This document shows, piece by piece, positions 17,980 to 26,063 of a stretch of DNA of 57,054 bases. Under the pieces are notes generated by a model, which ran no database searches, was not told the DNA's origin, and saw only the letters and a program-made list of their open reading frames with translations. Origin of the DNA: an uncultured Sphingomonas sp. GTDB lineage: Bacteria; Pseudomonadota; Alphaproteobacteria; Sphingomonadales; Sphingomonadaceae. The translations under genes and the position numbers were made by a program. Where the stretch lies: the NCBI RefSeq assembly GCF_902806285.1, contig NZ_CADCWA010000120.1, forward strand, positions 1-57,054, read 5' to 3'. The first letter of the stretch is position 1. Every line of letters starts with the position of its first letter.

Positions 17980-19158
17980 ATGAGCAGTTCTTCCCACCCC
18001 CTCCGGCTCGGCTTCCCCGTCAAGGTGATGGGCGTGCCCGGCCTCAAGGGCAACGACACTCGCCGCTGGCAGCAGAACCCGCACCTCAAGGTCAGCCTGG
18101 AGTATGTCGACCAGATCCTCGACTATCTGGTGAAGGTCGGGATCGACATGTACCGGCTGTCGTCGGACCTGGCGCCCTACGCCACCCACCCGGACATGCC
18201 TCAATTCCACAACATGGTGGCCGAGAGCGATGCGGAGCTGGCAGCCTTCGGCAAGAAGGCCCGCGAGCTCGACATCCGCCTGTCCTTCCACCCCAGCCAA
18301 TATGTGCTGCTGAACGCGCCGGATCCCGAGCTTACCAAGAAGAGCATCTGGGACCTGAGGAGCCAGGCCGAGATGCTCGACCGCATGGGCCTCGACGACG
18401 AGGCGGTGATGGTGACCCATGTCGGCGGTGTCTACGATGACCGGGAGGCGAGCCGGGCGCGCTGGATCGAGGGCTGGAACCAGTGTCCCGAGCATGTGCG
18501 GCGCCGGCTGGTGCTGGAGAACGACGACATCCGCTTCTCCGCCGCCGACGTGCTGTGGATCCAGGAGCGAACGGGCGTCCGCTGCGTGTTCGATTACCAG
18601 CACTTCTGGTGCCTGAACCCCGAGCGGCTCGACATGCGCGAAACGCTGGAGAAGTTCATCGCGACCTGGCCGGAAGGCTGCCGGCCCAAGATCCACTTCT
18701 CCTCGCCGCGGACCGAGATGCGCGAGGTCAAGCGCAAGATTACCCCCCAGCAGCGCGCCAAGGCCAAAGCGGGCAAGGCCAAGGCGAAGAAGGGCGAGCT
18801 GCTCAAGGCCCCGGTCAAGGCGACCGCGCGGATCAAGACGGTGCTGTTGCCGCCGATCTGGACCGGGCACAGCGACTTCACCAACCCGTTCGAGTTCGCG
18901 ACCTTCATGCGGATGGCCGAGGGCCTCGAGTTCGACGTGATGATGGAGGGCAAGTCCAAGGACGTGTCGATCATCAAGCTCCGTCCGGACCTGCTGCGCT
19001 TCGCTCCGGACGTGGCGGCGCGGTTCGGCATCACCGCGGCGGACGCGGAGGAGCTGGCGGCCGAGGAAGCGGCGCTGGAGGGGGGCGTCGCGGCGGAGGA
19101 CGAGGCCGACGTCGACGAGGGAGAGCTGGCCGGAGCGCCCGAGGAGGCCTTCGCCTGA
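17980..19158 (+). CDS. uvsE: UV damage DNA endonuclease UvsE (UVDE)
   Basis: A 392-residue UVDE, the TIM-barrel endonuclease that nicks DNA 5' to UV photoproducts. Metal-site residues known from the family are visible: His in LSFHPSQYVLLN, His in MVTHVGGVYDD, Glu in LENDDIRF, Asp and His in CVFDYQHFWCLN, His in KIHFSSPR and Glu in DVMMEGKSKD. The protein is longer than the usual ~300 residues because of a Lys/Ala-rich insertion at about residues 250-285 (KAKAGKAKAKKGELLKAPVK) and an acidic C-terminal tail. The start at ATGAGCAGTTCT has GAGGAGC upstream. The stop overlaps the presumed start of the PurD-like gene. Confidence 0.93.
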   Translation: MSSSSHPLRLGFPVKVMGVPGLKGNDTRRWQQNPHLKVSLEYVDQILDYLVKVGIDMYRLSSDLAPYATHPDMPQFHNMVAESDAELAAFGKKARELDIRLSFHPSQYVLLNAPDPELTKKSIWDLRSQAEMLDRMGLDDEAVMVTHVGGVYDDREASRARWIEGWNQCPEHVRRRLVLENDDIRFSAADVLWIQERTGVRCVFDYQHFWCLNPERLDMRETLEKFIATWPEGCRPKIHFSSPRTEMREVKRKITPQQRAKAKAGKAKAKKGELLKAPVKATARIKTVLLPPIWTGHSDFTNPFEFATFMRMAEGLEFDVMMEGKSKDVSIIKLRPDLLRFAPDVAARFGITAADAEELAAEEAALEGGVAAEDEADVDEGELAGAPEEAFA

Positions 19159-20435
19159 GGGTCCTCGGCGTCACCGAGACCTGCGATCTCGGGGCGCTCT
19201 ACCTGTCCTTGCTGGCCGAAGGACATGAGCTCCGGGTCGCCGTTAGTGAGCCGTTCGCGCACGGCACGATGGCCGGGATGGTGCCACGGACCGACGATTG
19301 GCGCGCCGAGCTGGACTGGGTTCGCGAGGCCGGGCGAAACGGCTTCATCCTGTTCGAAGCGGTCAGCGAAGGCTTCGGCGCACTTCAGGACGAGCTCCGC
19401 CGCGACGGCTTCCAGGTAATCGGCGGAAGCGCCTTCGGCGACCGGCTGGAGAACGACCGGGCGTTCGCCCAAGCACTGCTGGCAGACATGGGGCTGCCCG
19501 TCGCACCGACGCGGGAGTTCACCGACCCGGCGGAAGGCCGCAGCTTCCTGGCCGCCCACCCCGGGCGCTATGCCCTGAAGTTCAGCGGTGGCGGCAGCTA
19601 TGTCGGGGTGCTCGCCGACGGAAGCGACCTGGCGGCGATGCTCGAGGCAGGCCCGGATAGCGGCCGCTTCATCCTTCAGGACCGTGTCACGGGCGTCGAG
19701 ACCGGCGTCGGCGCTTACTTCAACTCCCAACGCTTCCTGCGTCCAGCCTGCCTGGACTGGGAGGAGAAGCGCTTCTTTCCCGGCGACCTCGGCGAACTGA
19801 CCGGCGAGATGGGCACGGTCGCCACCTTCGACGGCTCCGGCCGGCTGTTCGAGCGCACGCTGGCGCCGCTCGAGCGGCTGCTGCGCGAAGCCGGGCACGT
19901 CGGTTGGGTCAACCTCAACTGCATGATCAACGAAGCCGGGGTATGGCCGCTCGAGTTCACCTGCCGCTTCGGCTATCCCGGCTTCGCGGTGCTGTCGGTG
20001 CTTCAGACGGGCGGGTGGGGCGATCTGCTGCGGCGGCTGGCCGACCCGGACGCAACCGGGCTCGCGACCGCCGCGGGCTATTCGGTCGGCATCGTCCTGA
20101 CCACGCCGCCTTTCCCCTACTCGCGCCAGCAGGTGGCGGAGGCGGTCGGCCTGCCGATCCTTATCGACGGCTCGCTCGGCGAGCAGGATAGGCAGCACCT
20201 GCACTGGGGCGAGGTCGGGATGGCGGGCGGCCGACTGGTCACGTCCGGCCTGTACGGCTGGACCGCGGTGGTCACGGGAACCGGCTCGAGCATCGACCAG
20301 GCCCGCGAGGAAGCCCTGCGACGCGCGCGCGGGCTCACGGTCCCGAACGTCCGCTACCGCCCCGATATCGGCGAGCGGCTGATACGGGGCGAACTGGCCG
20401 AACTCGCCCGGTGGGGCTGGATCGGCGGCGCCTAG
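19155..20435 (+). CDS. PurD-like ATP-grasp protein
   Basis: About 426 residues resembling phosphoribosylamine-glycine ligase (PurD) over the whole length. It has an N-terminal Rossmann-like part (LGVTETCDLGALYLSLLAEG), the middle ATP-grasp region (ALKFSGGGSYVGVLADGSDL, then FILQDRVTGVETGVGAYFNS) and a C-terminal catalytic part (WVNLNCMINEAGVWPLEFTC, RFGYPGFAVLSVL, TSGLYGWTAVVTGTG). It is divergent from true PurD, so the substrate may differ. There is no ATG, GTG or TTG at the expected start: the frame is open upstream inside uvsE, and the first plausible start is a CTG overlapping the uvsE TGA as CTGA. Translational coupling to uvsE would explain this. The exact start is uncertain. Confidence 0.75.
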   Translation: MRVLGVTETCDLGALYLSLLAEGHELRVAVSEPFAHGTMAGMVPRTDDWRAELDWVREAGRNGFILFEAVSEGFGALQDELRRDGFQVIGGSAFGDRLENDRAFAQALLADMGLPVAPTREFTDPAEGRSFLAAHPGRYALKFSGGGSYVGVLADGSDLAAMLEAGPDSGRFILQDRVTGVETGVGAYFNSQRFLRPACLDWEEKRFFPGDLGELTGEMGTVATFDGSGRLFERTLAPLERLLREAGHVGWVNLNCMINEAGVWPLEFTCRFGYPGFAVLSVLQTGGWGDLLRRLADPDATGLATAAGYSVGIVLTTPPFPYSRQQVAEAVGLPILIDGSLGEQDRQHLHWGEVGMAGGRLVTSGLYGWTAVVTGTGSSIDQAREEALRRARGLTVPNVRYRPDIGERLIRGELAELARWGWIGGA

Positions 20436-20821
20436 GCCGCGAAGCTCATCTCCCGCCGCATCGCGTCGCAGATGGTCCGGTAGTCGGAGGTCAGCTCCGC
20501 CTCGGCCGGCAAGTCGGCCGCCGCGATGTCGTCGCCGAACGCCACCCCCAGCGAGCGGGTGTTGGGCGTATTCGAATGGTTGAAGTGGCGGCCATTGTCG
20601 CCGCACAGCACCCAGACGTCCAGGTCGTCGTGCCTGGTGGAATAGACCCGCAGGAAGCGCTGGAGAGCTTCGGGCAGATCGGCCACCTCCGCGTCGGAGT
20701 AGATGCGATCGATCCGGCTGTCGAAGCGCCAGATGACGTCGCCTTTCCGCACCGGCTGCAGCAGGAACACGCCGATGCCGTGAATGCCGCTGGGCCGCAG
20801 TTCCGTATCCACCATCATCAT
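20432..20821 (-). CDS. SET domain protein
   Basis: A 129-residue SET-domain protein, a fold used by lysine methyltransferases. Visible elements are SGIHGIGVFLLQPVRKGDVI at the start, the SAM-binding NHS motif in DNGRHFNHSNTPNTRSLGVA and the C-terminal EAELTSDYRTICDAMRR with the catalytic-region Tyr. Size and layout match small bacterial SET proteins of unknown target. Its 3' end overlaps that of the convergent PurD-like gene by four bases. Function as a methyltransferase is an inference from the fold only. Confidence 0.83.
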   Translation of the reverse strand: MMMVDTELRPSGIHGIGVFLLQPVRKGDVIWRFDSRIDRIYSDAEVADLPEALQRFLRVYSTRHDDLDVWVLCGDNGRHFNHSNTPNTRSLGVAFGDDIAAADLPAEAELTSDYRTICDAMRREMSFAA

Positions 20822-20977
20822 GCGCCGGCACCTTTCGAGCCTTCGATAGGCAGCCCCAACGCTCCTGGGGGTAAGCGGATGCGCCCGAGGAGCGCAGCTG
20901 ACGCTTGAACCCTACGGGAGAACCTCCCAGCTTCCTGTTCGTTACATTGGGTCGAGCCAAGCGAGAGCAGCTACCTT

Positions 20978-22363
20978 ATGAGCACCCGCCCCGGACCGCA
21001 GAGCTATTACGACATCCTCGGCATTTCGCCCTCGGCGTCGCCCGAGGCGGTCGAGCAGGCCTATCGCGCGCGCATTCGCGAGGTGCGCGACCTGCCCGGC
21101 GGGGGCGACCGGACGCATCAGTTGACCATCGCCTACCGGGCATTGAAGGGGGCCGAGAAGCGCCGGAACTACGATGCCGCACTTGGCGGGACACCGCCGG
21201 CGAGAGCCGTACCCAAGTCCGCGTTCCTTGGCGCGGGCGCCGCCGCGGCGGCAACGCTGGCGCCGCGTCCGGCAGCAGGAGCGGCCGGGGGGGCCGCAAC
21301 GACACCAGAGATGGCGCCGCGGGCCCCCGCCGAGAGCCCTCCCGCCGCAGCGAGCGACGTTTCACCCGCGCCCGAGCCGCTCCGGCCCGAGCCCGAGCCG
21401 ATCGTCCAGGAGTCCGCGCCGGTCGAGGCGGCCGTTCCCCTGCATGAGCAGGCGCCGGTGCGCGAGGAGCCTGTCTCCTTCCGCGAGGAGCCTGCTCCCG
21501 CTGCGTACGAACACCATTCCGATCGCGAGCAAGCGTGGGCGGAGTCCGAGCCGGAGTATCTCGAGCCAGTCGAGCATGAGCCGCGGGAGCGGCGCCGAAC
21601 CGGTCTTTATGCGCTTGCCGCCCTAATCGGGGTGGGCCTGCTCGCCATGCTCCTGCTGGTCGGGCGGAATAACGGACCCGCCCCGGAGCAGGCGCCGACG
21701 GCACAGGCGGACGCCGGCAGTGCGCTGCCGGACGGCGGCACCGGCACGCAATCCTCGGCGACAGGCGAACTGGCATCCGCCGCACCGCAGGAGGAAGGCG
21801 GCCTGCTGTCGGAGATCCTCGGCACGCTCGACCCTACGGAGCAAGCTCCGTCCCCTGCCGCGCCCGCATCGCCGACACCGCAAGCCCAGGAGGAGGTCGG
21901 GCCGGGGACAGAAGCGGCCGAGGGCGGCACGACCGAAGAGCAGGTGGAGGTGGCTGAAGCGAGCGAGGAGGCACCCCCGGCCGAAGCGCCCCAGGAGGCC
22001 CGGACCGAGACGGCAGTCGCCAGCCCGCCTCCGCCGCCGCCGGCCGCCGCTACCCGGCCCGCGCCGCGCGTCAGCCGCGCTTCCGCCGCGCGCTATCTCG
22101 GCGGCGGCCTGGTGGATGCCGACAATGCCGGAGGCCGCTTCGCCGGCTCCGTTGGCGTGCGCTTCACCGTGCTGCCCAACGGCCGTACGGCCAGCTGCCG
22201 GGTTACCCGGTCGAGCGGCAACCCGGCGCTCGATTCGACGACCTGCAACCTGCTGCAGCAGCGGCTGCGCTTCACCCCGGCAACCGACGACGAAGGCCGC
22301 CCGGTGGTGAGCGAGATCGGGTCGGTCTATACTTGGGGCCGGACGCCGGGACGGTCGCGCTAG
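20978..22363 (+). CDS. Membrane protein with N-terminal J-like domain and C-terminal TonB domain
   Basis: A 461-residue protein with an unusual order. Residues ~8-68 look like a J domain (SYYDILGISPSASPEAVEQA, then YRALKGAEKRRNYDAAL), but the HPD tripeptide that stimulates Hsp70 is missing: the loop reads REVRDLPGGGD. Residues ~70-205 are Pro/Ala/Glu-rich. One membrane segment follows at ~209-229 (LYALAALIGVGLLAMLLLVG), then an acidic Pro/Ala-rich spacer, and residues ~370-458 match the TonB C-terminal domain (GSVGVRFTVLPNGRTASCRV, then SGNPALDSTTCNLLQQRLRF) with two cysteines. The J-like part would face the cytoplasm and the TonB part the periplasm. No exbB/exbD is nearby. Function is unknown. 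Confidence 0.85.
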   Translation: MSTRPGPQSYYDILGISPSASPEAVEQAYRARIREVRDLPGGGDRTHQLTIAYRALKGAEKRRNYDAALGGTPPARAVPKSAFLGAGAAAAATLAPRPAAGAAGGAATTPEMAPRAPAESPPAAASDVSPAPEPLRPEPEPIVQESAPVEAAVPLHEQAPVREEPVSFREEPAPAAYEHHSDREQAWAESEPEYLEPVEHEPRERRRTGLYALAALIGVGLLAMLLLVGRNNGPAPEQAPTAQADAGSALPDGGTGTQSSATGELASAAPQEEGGLLSEILGTLDPTEQAPSPAAPASPTPQAQEEVGPGTEAAEGGTTEEQVEVAEASEEAPPAEAPQEARTETAVASPPPPPPAAATRPAPRVSRASAARYLGGGLVDADNAGGRFAGSVGVRFTVLPNGRTASCRVTRSSGNPALDSTTCNLLQQRLRFTPATDDEGRPVVSEIGSVYTWGRTPGRSR

Positions 22364-22391
22364 GCTTTCCGATCCTCCGCGGGTCAGCGAT

Positions 22392-22626
22392 TGTGGAGTT
22401 CGGCGATGCCGTGTTCCCCTGGCTCCCGAGGCGAACGTCGAGGAGCTATTGGCCGAGCTGCTGGAAGACCAGGACCGGCTGCAGACGGCCGGTCACCGCA
22501 ACGTCGTCGAAAGCCTCAAGCGGCACGATTGGTCGCACCGCTGGGAGCAGATCCTCTCCCATGCCGGACTAGGAGGCTCCGCTGCGCTTCACGATCGCCA
22601 GGGTGCGCTGCGCCAATTGGCGGAAC
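22392..22626 (+). pseudogene. C-terminal fragment of a glycosyltransferase
   Basis: Only the tail of a gene remains. After EFGDAVFPWLP a frameshift leads to EANVEELLAELLEDQDRLQT, then AGHRNVVESLKRHDWSHRWE and QILSHAGLGGSAALHDRQGA. This lines up with the C-terminus of the intact glycosyltransferase at 29056-30246 (FDWEDALIDIPAVPEDMGAI, LRRASTANAVQSLRRHDWAH, RWDEILKTLGLGRSALLEER). The N-terminal ~300 residues are missing and the frame is broken, so it is not functional. It lies directly after the J-like/TonB gene and runs into another gene fragment. Confidence 0.8.
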
Positions 22627-23242
22627 TTCCATACCGGTGGATGTAGTCGACGCGGAGGGCTGGGCGATCAGCATCGCCGGCGAGCAAGGGCCCGCACTTG
22701 TCGTCCGCAGCCTCGTCAACTCCGCGGGCCTTGCCGCGACGCAGGTCGCGTCGATGGTCGGAGGCTTGGGCGCGGAGCACGCCCCGGAGCCGGTCTATGC
22801 CCGCGGCTGCTATTTCTCCTACGCCCGCCCGGCCGACCCCCTTCCGGCACCTGATCTACCCGGTGCCGGTGCCTGGAGGGCTGAGTACGCATCTGACCCT
22901 CGACCTGGCCGGCCGCGGCCCGTTCGGGCCGAACGTCTAATGGCTGGAGGAACGGCATCCCGACCGGCTCGACTAGCGGTGTGCCAGTCGCTTCATCCCG
23001 AGTTCCTGGCGGCGGCCAGGCGCATCTGGGAGGGGGTCGAGGCGGACGCGCTGCAGCCGGACTACGCCGGGATCGGCCCCAAGGTCCGGACGGCCTCGGG
23101 GATCGCTGAGGACTTTCTCCTGTCGGGTCCTGCCGCCCCTGGCTTGCCTGGTCTGGTCAATCTGTTCGGGATCGAGTCGCCGGGTCTCACCGCCTCGCTT
23201 GCCCTAGGAGACGAGGTCGCGGAGATGGTCGCTGCCGACTAA
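22627..23242 (+). pseudogene. C-terminal part of an LhgO-like FAD oxidoreductase, frameshifted
   Basis: The segment translates, in alternating frames, as the C-terminal half of an L-2-hydroxyglutarate oxidase-like FAD enzyme. The first frame gives [20 protein letters not shown] and [14 protein letters not shown]. After a frameshift near 22845 it gives [33 protein letters not shown] and a stop at 22938. Back in the first frame come ALQPDYAGIGPKV and GLVNLFGIESPGLTASLALG. The N-terminal FAD-binding part is absent. At least two frameshifts and one internal stop make it a decayed gene. Its end overlaps the stop of the convergent epimerase gene by four bases. Confidence 0.82.
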
Positions 23243-23805
23243 AGCGGGGCGGGGAAGTCGAAGAAGTCGGGCTCGTCCGTCTCCAGCAATGGCCAGGACG
23301 CATCCTTGGGCGAGATGGTCGTCACGGGGAGCGGCCATTCTATCCCCAGTCGCGGATCGTTCCAGCGGAGCCCGCGCTCGGCATCGGGCGCATAGGCGGC
23401 CGTCACCAGGTAGGTGACTTCGCAATCGTCGACCAGCGTCTGGAAGGAGTGGGCGAAGCCCTCCGGCACGTAGAGCATGCGGTTGTTGGTCGCGCTAAGC
23501 TCGAACTTGCCGTGCTGCATGAAGGTCGGCGATCCGCGGCGGATGTCCACGATCACGTCGACGATCGCCCCGCGGATGCAGCGCACGAACTTGGCTTCGG
23601 TATGGGGCCGAAGCTGGAAGTGCATGCCACGCAGCGTGCCTGCCTGCGCGGAAACGGAGGTGTTCTGCTGCACGAAGTCGGCCTTCAGGCCATGCTCCTC
23701 GAACAGCGCGCGGTCCATGGTGCGGGCAAAGGAGCCGCGCTCGTCTCCGCGCACCACCGCCTCGACCAGGGTCGCGTCGGCAAGCGCGGTCTTGTGGAAG
23801 ATCAT
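23239..23805 (-). CDS. RfbC-type dTDP/CDP-sugar 3,5-epimerase
   Basis: A 188-residue member of the dTDP-4-dehydrorhamnose 3,5-epimerase family, a cupin that epimerises 4-keto-6-deoxy-sugar nucleotides. Active-site context is intact: DERGSFARTMDRALFEEHGL, FVQQNTSVSAQAGTLRGMHF with the catalytic His, KFVRCIRGAIVDVIVDIRRG, and MLYVPEGFAHSFQTLVDDCE followed by TYLVTAAYAPDAERGLRWND. With rfbF and rfbG nearby the substrate is probably CDP-4-keto-6-deoxyglucose rather than a dTDP sugar; this is an inference. The start overlaps the stop of a truncated oxidoreductase fragment (ATGA), the same arrangement as in the second, broken copy at 25869-26063. Confidence 0.88.
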   Translation of the reverse strand: MIFHKTALADATLVEAVVRGDERGSFARTMDRALFEEHGLKADFVQQNTSVSAQAGTLRGMHFQLRPHTEAKFVRCIRGAIVDVIVDIRRGSPTFMQHGKFELSATNNRMLYVPEGFAHSFQTLVDDCEVTYLVTAAYAPDAERGLRWNDPRLGIEWPLPVTTISPKDASWPLLETDEPDFFDFPAPL

Positions 23806-24232
23806 GCGTAGGCCTTCCGGGTCCGGGCGGCAGGCTGGGTACCGAACACCGCTTCCTGTTCCTGGTACAGCCGGTCGACCACCCGGCCAGCCGGAGCCTG
23901 CACATCGTCGAAGGTCAGCGGCTGGTCCTTGCCGACCGCCCGCGTGAGGGTGCAGCCCAGGCCGATGCCGATCGGCAGCAGCCGCTCGGCGCGGATCGCA
24001 TCCAGATTCTCGGCAAGGCCATAGACTTCGAAACTGCCGAATTCCTCGATCATGTCGCCGGGCTTCAAGTCCTTCTTGGCCACCGCGATCACGCCAACCG
24101 ACGGCTCGCGCGGCGCAAGCACGGCATCGCCGAACAGCACCGCGCGGGCGACCGAACTGGGCACCTCGAAATGGCACAGGTGATAGGGGGTACTGAACAC
24201 GTAGTGGGGCCCCTCGCCGACTTCTATGGAGA
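23802..24232 (-). pseudogene. Tail fragment of a SAF-domain sugar oxidoreductase
   Basis: About 140 codons match the C-terminus of the intact oxidoreductase at 26060-27409: GEGPHYVFSTPYHLCHFEVP, ARAVLFGDAVLAPREPSVGV, IEEFGSFEVYGLAENLDAIR and DQPLTFDDVQAPAGRVVDRL correspond closely to the paralogue. The N-terminal Rossmann domain (about 300 residues) is gone; similarity ends abruptly at the GEGP motif near 24227. The open frame continues to a TTG at 24269 through unrelated sequence. It may still be translated and so drive coupled translation of the epimerase gene whose start it overlaps, but it cannot be a working dehydrogenase. Confidence 0.85.
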
Positions 24233-24284
24233 ACCTGGGTGCGGTGGCTGACCGGGGCTTCGGGTGCAATACTTATCCTGGGCG

Positions 24285-24750
24285 CGCTCTCGTCCTAGCA
24301 TATCATCAGACTGACGCAGGGCCTTCACTTTGGCGCCTCGCCACTATCGACGTGATATCGCGAACAGTTGGCACGTCGCTGGCCGTTGCAACCGCCTATC
24401 TAACCGGAAGTCACGGGGCTGTCTTGCTCCTGACCTTCGGAACCACGGCTTCGACATGCCTGCTCGTCTGGCTGCTAAGTGACTGGCGTCCGGGGCGGGG
24501 CGGGCCGCTCCGCTTCGCCAAGTCCAGGACCTGCTGGTTTTTGGCGCAAACATGACGGTCTGCAATCTCGCGACATATCGGGGATAGAATCCAGTCAGAG
24601 TTGTCATCGGACGCGTGCTCGTCGTGGTGCCCGTAGGCCTCTATGAGCGGGCCTGTAAAGTCGTGCTCTTGCCCATCTTGTTCGGGCACATGCCTTTGTC
24701 CCGGGTGCTAGTGCCGATGCTCAGCCAGAGCCGACAAAATCCCCGAACGC
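24285..24750 (+). pseudogene. Remnant of a WzxC-like polysaccharide flippase
   Basis: On the forward strand, opposite to its neighbours, pieces of a membrane flippase can be read. First comes LAYHQTDAGPSLWRLATIDV, then ISRTVGTSLAVATAYLTGSH, LLVWLLSDWRPGRGG. After a frameshift near 24520 come VFGANMTVCNLATYRG, an in-frame stop, GLYERACKVVLLPILFGHMP and LSRVLVPMLSQSRQNP. The order and spacing match the central part of WzxC-type lipopolysaccharide exporters (the FGAN...N-x-IGR...GLY-RAY-LLLLP...PLS-V--P-LSR pattern). Both ends are missing. Non-functional. Confidence 0.72.
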
Positions 24751-24752
24751 TA

Positions 24753-25832
24753 TCAAACTCTGCTACGATAATCGGCGATCTGTTCGAGGCTGACATCTCG
24801 TGCATCGCGACCGGCGTCGACCTCGGTATGCCATGCGACCACCTTGGTCAGGGCTTCCTTCAGCCGCAACCTTGGCTGCCATCCGAGTTCCGCGCGCGCC
24901 TTGCTGATGTCCAGGCGCAGGAGCACGGCCTCATGCGGCTGAGGGTCCTCCGAACTTCGCCAGCCGAGGTTCGAGTCCCAATTCGCTAGCATCTCATCAA
25001 CAATCCAGGCGACCGGCTGCGTGTCCTCATCGGCCGGACCGAAGTTCCAGGCGGTGGCGATCTCCCGCGAGCCCGACAGCAGACGTTCGGCGATCATTAG
25101 ATACCCGCCGAGTGCTTCGAGCACATGCTGCCACGGACGGATCGACCGGGGGTTTCGGATCAGCGGTGCTTCTCCCTTCAGCAGGGAGCGAACGATGTCT
25201 GGGATCAGCCGGTCAAGCGCCCAATCGCCGCCGCCAATAACATTGCCCGCGCGCACGGAGGCGATTGCCGGACCGGTGGGATAGGAACGGCGGTAGGCCG
25301 AAATGACGAGTTCGGCTGCACCCTTGCTACTGCTGTAGGGGTCATATCCGCCCATCGGTTCGTTTTCCCGATATGGCCAGACCCACTCGCGATTCTCATA
25401 GCATTTATCGGTGGTGACGCAGATCACGGCTTCAACGCTCGGCTGGTGCCGACATGCCTCGAGCACGTGCACCGTGCCCATGACATTGGTGGCGTAGGTC
25501 TCGACCGGATTGTCGTAGGAATAACGGACCAGCGGTTGTGCCGCGAGGTGAAAGACGACCTGCGGCTGGAAGTCGCGGACCGCTCGTTCCACGCATCGCT
25601 GGTCGCGGATGTCGCCTTCGACATGATCGACAAGGTCGCGAAGCCGCGTTTGCTCGAAGAAGTTGGGATCAGTCGGCGGCGGCAGCGAGAGACCGCCAAC
25701 GATGGCACCAAGCTGGTGCAGCCATAACGACAGCCAACCGCCCTTGAAGCCGGTGTGGCCGGTCACCAGCACCCGCCGGCCGGCCCAGCCGAACTCGCTC
25801 ACCAGCACTTCCAAGGCGCGCTCGCCTTCCAT
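24753..25832 (-). CDS. rfbG: CDP-glucose 4,6-dehydratase
   Basis: A 359-residue NAD-dependent extended SDR that converts CDP-glucose to CDP-4-keto-6-deoxyglucose. It shows the specific RfbG Rossmann motif VTGHTGFKGGWLSLWLHQLG, then AAQPLVRYSYDNPVETYATN, VCVTTDKCYENREW-type sequence (VICVTTDKCYENREWVWPY), the Y-x3-K pair in YDPYSSSKGAAELV, NVIGGGDWALDRLIPDIVRS and RPWQHVLEALGGYL. Intact and of usual length. It lies downstream of rfbF and the SAF oxidoreductase on the same strand, with the broken epimerase copy in between. Confidence 0.95.
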   Translation of the reverse strand: MEGERALEVLVSEFGWAGRRVLVTGHTGFKGGWLSLWLHQLGAIVGGLSLPPPTDPNFFEQTRLRDLVDHVEGDIRDQRCVERAVRDFQPQVVFHLAAQPLVRYSYDNPVETYATNVMGTVHVLEACRHQPSVEAVICVTTDKCYENREWVWPYRENEPMGGYDPYSSSKGAAELVISAYRRSYPTGPAIASVRAGNVIGGGDWALDRLIPDIVRSLLKGEAPLIRNPRSIRPWQHVLEALGGYLMIAERLLSGSREIATAWNFGPADEDTQPVAWIVDEMLANWDSNLGWRSSEDPQPHEAVLLRLDISKARAELGWQPRLRLKEALTKVVAWHTEVDAGRDARDVSLEQIADYRSRV

Positions 25833-25868
25833 TGCTCTTCGAGATATGATTTGTCACGAAGGGTGCGG

Positions 25869-26063
25869 CTAGCCAGCGGCCTGAAACATCGACACATCTT
25901 TCCTCCAGTCCGCCGCTTGCGACTCAGTTGAGGTATATTCGATCAAGCCGTGCTGCTCGATTTCGCTGCGACACATCGTGCGTGCGAATGTACCGCGCTC
26001 GTCGTTGAGGATAACGGGCTTGACCAGAAACACATCGACCAGGCTGGTTTTCTCGAAGATCAC
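25869..26063 (-). pseudogene. Head fragment of an RfbC-type epimerase
   Basis: Residues 1-40 (MIFEKTSLVDVFLVKPVILN, then DERGTFARTMCRSEIEQHGL) align with the start of the intact epimerase at 23239-23805 (MIFHKTALADATLVEAVVRG, DERGSFARTMDRALFEEHGL). Directly after that the sequence becomes unrelated (YTSTESQAADWRKDVSM) and stops, so about 145 residues including the catalytic His are missing. The start overlaps the stop of the complete SAF oxidoreductase by four bases. The break lies near 25945. Confidence 0.88.

Noticed and set aside
16750-18870. Reverse-strand frame of 706 codons
   Set aside because: It is an artefact of high GC opposite the DHH and uvsE genes, both of which have intact motifs on the forward strand.
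18594-20960. Reverse-strand frame of 788 codons
   Set aside because: It runs opposite uvsE and the PurD-like gene and through the SET gene in the wrong phase; no motifs are seen.
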